Assembly (NCBI GenBank): GCA_937996595.1
Contig: CALKVC010000165.1
Span: 1 to 13,358, forward strand
Direction: 5' to 3'
DNA: 13,358 nt
DNA from: an uncultured Chitinophagaceae bacterium
GTDB taxonomy: Bacteria; Bacteroidota; Bacteroidia; Chitinophagales; Chitinophagaceae
Shown here: positions 7,668 through 13,358 of the stretch, piece by piece
How the letters are laid out: each line of letters starts with the position of its first letter
Position numbering within the stretch: position 1 is the stretch's first letter
Made by a program: the position numbers and the translations under genes
The notes under the pieces: generated by a model
Databases searched by the model: none
The model's input: only the letters and a program-made list of their open reading frames with translations
What the model was told of the DNA's origin: nothing

Positions 7668-8761
7668 TATGAGTGGGAGATTTGGTTGAGTATCCTGGCA
7701 AAGTTTAAGCGCCTGAACTTTTTTTCTGAAACAGGTGCCTTACCTAAAAGAATGGTTTTTTGAGCAAACTCCCCGGACAATGCTGTTTTCATTATCCCGG
7801 AAACAATGAACTCGGTATTATCGGGATAATCAACTGCAATTAGTTTGTAATCGTTTATCCAGTTTTTTATCTTATCCTTGTGTTTTTCTTTCAGGCTTTT
7901 TATTACAGGTACACCCATCTCTTTTAAAGCAGCAGCATTACATTGCTGTTCGTACTGGCCTTTCATAGGAATCACCATCAGTTTTTTATTCAGATAAAGG
8001 GCTTCTGCAGGTGTTTCAAAACCGGCTCCACATAAAATTCCGGTACATGATACAAAGCTCTCAATGAAACCCTCATTATTTACCGGAAATAGTTTTATAT
8101 TTCCTACTTCATATGTTTTTGATGTATGCTTTGAAAATACCTGCCATTCAATTTCGGGAAAATGTTCAAGCATATGAACAATTCGTTCGTCGGAATATGA
8201 AGGAAGGTAAACGGTATAATGCCCTTTGTTCTTTGCTTCTGCATTCCTGATTTGCGACCGGATTACCGGTGTGAATATATCGGTATCATAGGCCTGGAAA
8301 TGAAAACCGAATTTCACTGTAACAGGTGCGTAATTCTTAAGCACAGCATAACCAACAACATCTTTCTTTTTGGGCTTGGGCGCTAGCTTATTAACAACTG
8401 CAGCCTGGTGGCTCAACCCTATACAAAGCTTATTTTTAAGTTTACATGCCCAGGCGCTTACCGGCTCAAAATCATTCATCACAATATCATAATTTTCAAC
8501 CGGCAAACTCTTTATCTCATCATATAACCTTTTAAGGTTTCCCTTTTTGTATGTCGCCATCAGGTCGATTCCGCCTTTTTTTCCGAACACAAAACTCAAT
8601 CCCTTAAACCTGTATTTTACCGGATACGGTAACTCCACTTCCGCTTCCGTACCGCTTATGAGGATATCAAGTTCGCCCATTTTTGACAAAACAGGAATGA
8701 TATCCCTTGCCCTGCTTATGTGTCCATTACCAGTTCCCTGGATTGCATAAAGTATTTTCAT
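7667..8761 (-). CDS. GT-B fold glycosyltransferase (MurG/GT28-like)
   Basis: The 364-residue product starts with KILYAIQGTGNGHISRA, the glycine-rich N-terminal loop of GT-B enzymes such as MurG and diacylglycerol glycosyltransferases (GTGNGH at 9-14). NDFEP is at 96-100. The C-terminal nucleotide-sugar site is visible as CGAGFETPAEAL at 244-255, followed by MVIPMKGQYEQQCNAAAL at 262-279, matching the family pattern of a Gly-rich loop, EAL, Pro, then EQ..NA. There is no signal peptide; the enzyme is probably cytoplasmic or peripheral at the inner membrane. Its ATG lies within the end of the metallophosphoesterase gene (ATGA at 8761-8758), and the GH1 gene starts on its stop codon. From memory, homologues of this protein often sit beside a UDP-diacylglucosamine-hydrolase-like gene in Bacteroidota. 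Donor and acceptor are unknown; a lipid or envelope glycan acceptor is the best guess. Confidence 0.85.
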   Translation of the reverse strand: MKILYAIQGTGNGHISRARDIIPVLSKMGELDILISGTEAEVELPYPVKYRFKGLSFVFGKKGGIDLMATYKKGNLKRLYDEIKSLPVENYDIVMNDFEPVSAWACKLKNKLCIGLSHQAAVVNKLAPKPKKKDVVGYAVLKNYAPVTVKFGFHFQAYDTDIFTPVIRSQIRNAEAKNKGHYTVYLPSYSDERIVHMLEHFPEIEWQVFSKHTSKTYEVGNIKLFPVNNEGFIESFVSCTGILCGAGFETPAEALYLNKKLMVIPMKGQYEQQCNAAALKEMGVPVIKSLKEKHKDKIKNWINDYKLIAVDYPDNTEFIVSGIMKTALSGEFAQKTILLGKAPVSEKKFRRLNFARILNQISHS

Positions 8762-9663
8762 GTTGCCCTCATTAAGTTGAACCCGGCAAGTAACTCTTCA
8801 AATAACTGTGAGTTACTTGGCTCTGTTTCTTCAATATGTTGCTTCACATGTATCATATCAGCAGCGTCAAATTTGTATATGCTCCATTTTCCGTCTGTAT
8901 ACTCAAGTGCTGTTAGGTTTTCAATCCAGTCTCCCGAATTCAGATACACAACAGAACCTTGTTCATTGGTTATCTCCCTCATTTCCGGTTGATGTATATG
9001 CCCGCAAACCACATAATCATAAGAATTGGCTATTGCTATGTCTGCGGCAGTCTGTTCAAAGCTATTTATGAACTTAACAGCAGACTTAACACTGTTCTTG
9101 ATCTTCTTAGACAAAGACAGTTTCCCCTTATTGAGTAATTTTTCTGAAATGAAATTTATAAACCTGTTTATCAGGATTAATAAATCATAACCAACAGCCC
9201 CAAGCCTGGCAAGCCATTTGGAATGTTGCATGGTAACATCAAATACATCTCCGTGAAAAAACCATGCCTTCTTTTCATCTGCAACAGGCAGTACAAGCTT
9301 ATCTACAATCTTAAAAGAACCCATCTTGAAACCGGAAAACTTTCTCAACATTTCATCATGGTTCCCGGTGATATAATAGATCTTGACTTTCTTTGTCATC
9401 CAATGCATGATTTGCTTTATCACTTTCATATGGCTTTTAGGCCAATATCTTTTGCTGAATTGCCAGATATCTATGATATCACCGTTAAGAATAACCGTTT
9501 TAGGCTTAATACTTTTCAGGTAAAAAAGCAATTCTTTAGCATGGCAACCATAAGTCCCAAGATGTACATCTGAGATGACAACGATGTCCACACTCCTTTT
9601 TGGGGGCTGCACTATTATCTTACTTTGATGAATTTTAGGGGAGAATTGAATTCGGTATACCAT
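8758..9663 (-). CDS. Metallophosphoesterase, UDP-2,3-diacylglucosamine diphosphatase-like (LpxH-like family)
   Basis: The 301-residue product has the full two-metal calcineurin-like motif set: SDVHLG (D32, H34), LNGDIID (D62), TGNHD (N101, H102), FHGD (H137, D139) and CGHIHQP (H222, H224). It resembles the COG2908 family, which hydrolyses the pyrophosphate of UDP-2,3-diacylglucosamine in lipid A synthesis. It differs from E. coli LpxH in having GNHD rather than GNRD, and it is longer than the roughly 240-residue LpxH because of an extra helical, lysine-rich segment at about 160-200 between HGD and GHIH. I therefore do not assign lpxH. It has no signal peptide and would act on the cytoplasmic side. 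It is the first gene of the overlapping unit and shares ATGA with the glycosyltransferase gene. The start at 9663 is the first ATG; VDIVVISDVHLG begins at residue 25. Confidence 0.88.
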   Translation of the reverse strand: MVYRIQFSPKIHQSKIIVQPPKRSVDIVVISDVHLGTYGCHAKELLFYLKSIKPKTVILNGDIIDIWQFSKRYWPKSHMKVIKQIMHWMTKKVKIYYITGNHDEMLRKFSGFKMGSFKIVDKLVLPVADEKKAWFFHGDVFDVTMQHSKWLARLGAVGYDLLILINRFINFISEKLLNKGKLSLSKKIKNSVKSAVKFINSFEQTAADIAIANSYDYVVCGHIHQPEMREITNEQGSVVYLNSGDWIENLTALEYTDGKWSIYKFDAADMIHVKQHIEETEPSNSQLFEELLAGFNLMRAT

Positions 9664-9880
9664 GCCAGGAATACCCTAATAACCAAACTTTGAACAAAAA
9701 AATGGATTTTCTTCATCTGTTACGGTTTCAATTATGATACTGCAGACCCAAAACGGGTATGCATTGATAAGCAATTACTCTATGCAAATAAATACAACAG
9801 AAATGAACATAATATTAATAGAATATTAAGCTATTATTAATAAGCAGCAAAAACACTACATATTTGAAAGTTAAACCGGT

Positions 9881-9896
9881 ACTTTTAAAAAAAAGT
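9881..9896. terminator. Short AT-only inverted repeat after the sialate O-acetylesterase gene
   Basis: ACTTTT-AAAA-AAAAGT forms a perfect 6-bp stem with a 4-nt loop, starting 10 nt past the esterase stop codon. On the transcribed minus strand the stem lies in an ACTTTTTTTTAAAAGT context. The stem has a single G-C pair, so intrinsic termination would be weak. The remainder of the 242-nt gap up to the metallophosphoesterase start (9664-9905) holds no gene and no match to TAnnTTTG on the minus strand. Confidence 0.2.
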
Positions 9897-9905
9897 GGAG
9901 TTGGT

Positions 9906-11852
9906 TTATCGTATATTAACCCTGAAAGGCACAGCCGGAAAACCTTCCCTGTTCATTAATCCTGCCTGCAAAGGCGCATTGCCCCAGGCATACCTGATTA
10001 CTGTAGGAATGGCATTGCATTGTATATTCACCTTTTTCCCGTTGACAGCTGCTGCTACGGGGGTAAATGTTTTACCGTCATAACTGATTTCAAACCCGGA
10101 AAGATCAGCTGTTTTGGACACCAGGCCCTTTCCCGTATGATTGAAATAGATACTTATAAGGTTTGTATTATTGATGGCGTATTTACTGAATGACGGGCCT
10201 GTAAACGTTTTAATGCCTGATCGATACACGGTTCCAAAAGCAGCTGCAGCAAGCCTTTCACCAGGTTCCTGTTTGTGTTGCGGATGTATATCAGAAATAT
10301 CGCCAACATCATAACTTACCGCCATTGATGTATTAGGAAGCCGCAGGGCTTCGGTTTGCGCATCCCTTAGTTCAGCCCAGTTACTAATCTCCGGTTCTTT
10401 CAATGACGGGTTATAGGATGAGAGCTGAACAAAAAGAAACGGAAAATCACCTATGCCCCACCGTTTTCTGATACTGCTGATAAATGCCGGGAAAAGAGAC
10501 CTGAATTCATCATACATTGCAACATTGCTTTCCCCCTGGTACCAGATAAATCCCCTGATTGAATAATTAAGCAATGGCGCCATCATGCCATTGAACAAAA
10601 CGGATGGCTGGTTCTTCAGGTTGCCCATAGTAACATTCCCTGAAATGTTTCCCATCCTGGCCAGGAACCTGAATTTGGCTTTTCCCTGCAAACTTATATT
10701 CCTGTATGCATTACCGTTATTAACTGACAGAAAAAAGCTATCCGCATCTTCACTGAAGCCGCCACCGCCCCCGGTGTCTTCCACTTTTACCTGTATGATA
10801 TTTTCCCCCGGTTTAAGAAATGCCTTTGGTACAGTATAAACACGTTTCTTATTCCATGCATGCAGGGTTCCAACAAAATGCCCGTTTACAAACGTACTGT
10901 CTGCATCATCAATGGCCGGAAAATGCAACACGGCATCATGATTGATATCCGATTCTGTTAGCCTAACCCTGATCCTGAATGCAGCCAGGCCATCAATATC
11001 GGGATAGCCGTTTTCTTCCCATTGCTTGGGAAGCATGAAGTCTTCCCACAACGCATCATCATAACCCGGGAGCAGGTTTGCAGCAAAGCCCGGATATGCG
11101 GATGATTTGTCAATTACATACTGTTTTTCAAACCGGCTTGCATATTCATCAAGGTCATCCATGTTAATTGGTAGGATATCCTTTTCATAAATTGTTTTAT
11201 AGGCAGGAAATGGCTCCAGCGCCTCCGGTGGCATCCAGGCCTGCTGGGTTGTCCCTCCCCAGGGATTTACAATCAATCCAACCGGAATGCCTGAACGCTG
11301 ATGAATCTTTTTTGCAAAAAAATAAGCAATGGCTGAACAGCGCCTTACACTTTCCCGGTTTATCGCCTGCCAGTAAGGATTGGATGCTGCGGTAAAAGAT
11401 GATTCTTCCTTATTGCTTATTTTATGATCCACAACAATAAACCTGATATCATCATTCATTGCTGAACTAATTTCATCAGGGTAGGTTGCAGACACATCCT
11501 GCATTGTGTATTCCATATTGCTCTGTCCGCCACAAACCCAAACCTCACCAAAAATAATATTTGATATGCTGATTTCTTTTGTAGCTGTTGAAATAACCAT
11601 GACGGCTTTTGTAAATGCCGGTACCGGTGATAGTGTAATGCTCCAATGCCCGGAATTATCAGCTATGGTGGAATATTCTTTTTGCAGGATTCTCACGCGA
11701 ACGGTTTCCGAAGGCAGTGCCCAACCCCAAACCTTATTGGCAACCTGCTGCTGCATTACCATGTTATCGGTAAATATGGCTGGCAAACGTAATTGTGCAG
11801 AAAGTGCCTGTCCTATTCCTAAGTAGAACAGTATAGTGAAGAACCGCTTCAT
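9906..11852 (-). CDS. Secreted sialate O-acetylesterase (SGNH-type)
   Basis: The 648-residue product would remove O-acetyl esters from sialic acids or other acetylated glycans. Residues 1-19 form a signal peptide (ALSA before Q20), so it acts outside the cytoplasm; no T9SS tail is seen and the protein ends AVPFRVNIR. The N-terminus has the family opening LRLPAIFTDNMVMQQ at 21-35 and WGWALPSE at 42-49. The nucleophile is S111 in VCGGQSNMEYTM, RGFIWYQGESN at 433-443 is the second SGNH block, and DISDIHP at 518-524 gives the catalytic Asp/His (H523). Residues about 260-380 form an inserted jelly-roll like the sugar-binding domain of GH2 enzymes (ALWEDFMLP, FVNGHFVGTLHAWN, FLKPGENIIQVKVED, then a five-glycine run). 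All catalytic residues are present. It lies 31 nt downstream of the icmF fragment on the same strand, with no obvious metabolic link. Confidence 0.93.
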   Translation of the reverse strand: MKRFFTILFYLGIGQALSAQLRLPAIFTDNMVMQQQVANKVWGWALPSETVRVRILQKEYSTIADNSGHWSITLSPVPAFTKAVMVISTATKEISISNIIFGEVWVCGGQSNMEYTMQDVSATYPDEISSAMNDDIRFIVVDHKISNKEESSFTAASNPYWQAINRESVRRCSAIAYFFAKKIHQRSGIPVGLIVNPWGGTTQQAWMPPEALEPFPAYKTIYEKDILPINMDDLDEYASRFEKQYVIDKSSAYPGFAANLLPGYDDALWEDFMLPKQWEENGYPDIDGLAAFRIRVRLTESDINHDAVLHFPAIDDADSTFVNGHFVGTLHAWNKKRVYTVPKAFLKPGENIIQVKVEDTGGGGGFSEDADSFFLSVNNGNAYRNISLQGKAKFRFLARMGNISGNVTMGNLKNQPSVLFNGMMAPLLNYSIRGFIWYQGESNVAMYDEFRSLFPAFISSIRKRWGIGDFPFLFVQLSSYNPSLKEPEISNWAELRDAQTEALRLPNTSMAVSYDVGDISDIHPQHKQEPGERLAAAAFGTVYRSGIKTFTGPSFSKYAINNTNLISIYFNHTGKGLVSKTADLSGFEISYDGKTFTPVAAAVNGKKVNIQCNAIPTVIRYAWGNAPLQAGLMNREGFPAVPFRVNIR

Positions 11853-11883
11853 ATGAAAGAGATAGTGAACTAAAAAAACAGCA

Positions 11884-12411
11884 TTACATATTGCGTCGAT
11901 ATTGCCCGCCTACGCTATACAGCGCATTTGTGATCTGCCCCAGAGAACAGTATTTAACAGTCTCCATCAGTTCTTCAAAAAGGTTCCCGTTGCTGATGGC
12001 AACCTGCTGAAGCCGGGTAAGCATGCCGGCACTTTTTTCGGCATGCCGCTGCTGAAAGGCTTCCAGTGCTTTTATCTGGAACTCTTTTTCTTCTGTTGTA
12101 GACCTGATAACTTCAGTAGGCAATACAGTTGGCGAACCTTTCTTGCTCAGGAATGTATTAACCCCCACAATCGGGTATTCGCCGGTATGCTTCAGGTGTT
12201 CATAGTACAAACTTTCTTCTTGAATTTTTCCTCGTTGATACATCGTCTCCATCGATCCTAATACGCCACCGCGTTCGGTAATTCGATCGAATTCTGTTAA
12301 AACTGCTTCTTCTACTAAATCAGTTAACTCTTCTATAATAAATGAGCCTTGTAAAGGGTTTTCATTCTTAGCCAAGCCTAGTTCTTTATTGATGATAAGT
12401 TGTATTGCCAT
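11884..12411 (-). CDS. icmF: 3'-terminal fragment of fused isobutyryl-CoA mutase (IcmF-type)
   Basis: The 175 residues match, from memory, the extreme C-terminus of IcmF, the roughly 1,100-residue coenzyme-B12 isobutyryl-CoA mutase fused to its G-protein chaperone. Recognisable blocks are MAIQLIINKELGLAKNENP, GSFIIEELTDLVEEAV, FDRITERGGVLGSMETMYQ, GKIQEESLYYEHLKHTGEYP, GVNTFLS, KYCSLGQITNAL and the GGQYRRNM end. About 85 % of the enzyme is missing: the B12-binding domain, the GTPase domain and most of the TIM barrel. The ATG at 12411 is probably an internal Met codon rather than a true start. Upstream in the same frame the sequence reads ITLSAGGSSS, unlike IcmF, and is the antisense of the response regulator. 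The fragment should be catalytically dead. It is either a truncated pseudogene or one side of an assembly misjoin. The esterase gene follows after 31 nt. Confidence 0.85.
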   Translation of the reverse strand: MAIQLIINKELGLAKNENPLQGSFIIEELTDLVEEAVLTEFDRITERGGVLGSMETMYQRGKIQEESLYYEHLKHTGEYPIVGVNTFLSKKGSPTVLPTEVIRSTTEEKEFQIKALEAFQQRHAEKSAGMLTRLQQVAISNGNLFEELMETVKYCSLGQITNALYSVGGQYRRNM

Positions 12412-13099
12412 AGATGATGAGCCGCCAGCGCTTAAGGTGATAGAAAGCTTTTGTGCTCAGATAAGCTATCTTGACTTAAAGAAAACCTTTACCTCGCCCA
12501 CAGAGGCTATCCATTATTTAAATAATTATCCAGTAGATTTATTATTTTTAGATATCAATATGCCTTCTATATCGGGTATTGAGGTATTTAAAAAATTAAA
12601 ACAACCTGCTATGGTGATATTTACCACTGCACATGGAGAGTATGCAGTTGAGGGATTTAATTTGAATGCCATTGATTTTTTATTAAAGCCTTTTAGTTTT
12701 GAGCGCTTTAATCAGTCGGTAAAAAAGGCCTTTGATTTTTATAACTTTACTCAGCAAAATAATTCTACAGTTGAGCAGTATATTTATATCAGAGCCGACT
12801 ATAGTTTAACCAAAATAAAAATTGATGATATTGAATTGATAGAAGGACTGGACGATTATCTTAAAATACATATTAAAAACGGAAAAAACATTGTGGCGCG
12901 CATCACCATGAAAGGGATTTTAGAGAAACTGCCCGTTTCAAAATTTATGCGTGTACATCGCTCCTTTATTGTACCTCTGGATAAAATAACCTCAGTGCGC
13001 AAAAAAGTAATTTACCTCAATGAAATAGAGGTACCCATTGGTAATAGTTATGAGGAAGATTTTTTTAATAGCATTAAACAATATAATCTACCTCAATAA
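12392..13099 (+). CDS. LytTR family response regulator (receiver plus LytTR DNA-binding domain)
   Basis: The 235-residue product is a LytR/AlgR-type transcription regulator. Residues 1-115 are a receiver domain: acidic pair D8/D9 in IAIDDEP, phosphoacceptor D54 in LLFLDINMP, T78/T79 in VIFTTAHG and K99 in FLLKPF. Residues about 129-232 are a LytTR domain with YIYIRADYSLTKIKIDDI, IEGLDDYLKIH and the conserved FMRVHRSFIVPL. ATG at 12392 is chosen over the TTG one codon upstream because MISCIAIDDEP is the usual start in Bacteroidota members. Such proteins are normally activated by a membrane histidine kinase of the LytS/YehU type and bind direct repeats at target promoters. No kinase gene is visible here. 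The first 20 nt overlap the icmF fragment in antisense. The gene looks more AT-rich than the esterase and icmF sequences to its left, though rows vary. Confidence 0.93.
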   Translation: MISCIAIDDEPPALKVIESFCAQISYLDLKKTFTSPTEAIHYLNNYPVDLLFLDINMPSISGIEVFKKLKQPAMVIFTTAHGEYAVEGFNLNAIDFLLKPFSFERFNQSVKKAFDFYNFTQQNNSTVEQYIYIRADYSLTKIKIDDIELIEGLDDYLKIHIKNGKNIVARITMKGILEKLPVSKFMRVHRSFIVPLDKITSVRKKVIYLNEIEVPIGNSYEEDFFNSIKQYNLPQ

Positions 13100-13167
13100 T
13101 TTTATAATACACCTCATTATTTAATACATTCATAACATTTATTTGATATTTGGATAAAATTACATTT

Positions 13168-13358
13168 ATGAAAAAAATGAATAAACTTTATTTGGTTATT
13201 GCTTTATTAATATGTACCAACCTAAGCAAGGCACAACAATGGAATGGGTATTTTTTAACTGCCGCCAAAAATGCCACGAGTGCAACACTTTATGATACCT
13301 CATGGACTTCCTACCATACCTGGACAGGATTAACAGGTTCAACCGGATACTCTGCCTA
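13168..13358 (+). CDS. Secreted protein of unknown function, N-terminal part (cut by window edge)
   Basis: An open frame of 63 codons runs from ATG at 13168 to the window edge with no stop. The start MKKMNKLYLVIALLICTNLSKAQ is a clear signal peptide with likely cleavage after SKA (residue 22). The mature start QWNGYFLTAAKNATSATLYDTS is followed by a Ser/Thr/Gly/Trp-rich segment, as in Bacteroidota secreted surface proteins, but too little is visible to name a family. It lies 68 nt downstream of the response-regulator gene on the same strand and could be co-transcribed with or controlled by it. The intergenic stretch is very AT-rich and shows no convincing -33/-7 pair. A T9SS tail, if any, lies outside the window. 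Confidence 0.75.
   Translation, partial: MKKMNKLYLVIALLICTNLSKAQQWNGYFLTAAKNATSATLYDTSWTSYHTWTGLTGSTGYSA

Noticed and set aside
11902..12261. Plus-strand open frame of about 119 codons opposite the icmF fragment
   Set aside because: It is antisense to strongly conserved IcmF sequence and has no signal, motif or spacing suggesting a real gene.

Overview
The window looks like chromosomal DNA from a Bacteroidota bacterium, probably a Chitinophagales/Sphingobacteriales-type organism. It carries a TonB-dependent receptor with an N-terminal carboxypeptidase-regulatory-like domain, a secreted protein with a type IX secretion (T9SS) C-terminal sorting domain, a LytTR response regulator, AT-rich intergenic DNA and starts without obvious Shine-Dalgarno sequences. 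I see no RNA gene, IS element, CRISPR array or phage gene.

Left part (1-4127), minus strand: a TonB-dependent outer-membrane receptor is followed, after a 440-nt gene-free stretch, by a secreted parallel beta-helix-type protein that runs off the left edge. No SusD-like gene lies between them. Divergent from the receptor, on the plus strand (4128-5715), are two tandem secreted paralogues. The second has a full C-terminal module and T9SS sorting domain. The first stops at the end of the shared domain.

Middle (5863-9663), minus strand: a tightly overlapping three-gene unit reads metallophosphoesterase (LpxH-like family), GT-B glycosyltransferase, family GH1 beta-glycosidase. The overlaps are ATGA and TAATG. 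A small helical hypothetical protein follows. The unit suggests synthesis and trimming of a glycoconjugate or glycolipid, but the substrate cannot be read from sequence.

Right part (9906-13358): a secreted sialate O-acetylesterase lies 31 nt downstream of a gene fragment encoding only the last 175 residues of a fused isobutyryl-CoA mutase (IcmF-type). The fragment ends abruptly where a plus-strand LytTR response regulator begins, and the two coding sequences share 20 nt in antisense. A full icmF is expected to continue for about 900 more codons, so 12392-12411 is a breakpoint: either a real rearrangement or a misassembly. After the regulator, a secreted protein begins and runs off the right edge.

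I found no convincing new defence or mobile system. The most anomalous points are the icmF/regulator junction, the truncated paralogue pair and the coupled phosphoesterase-glycosyltransferase-glycosidase unit.
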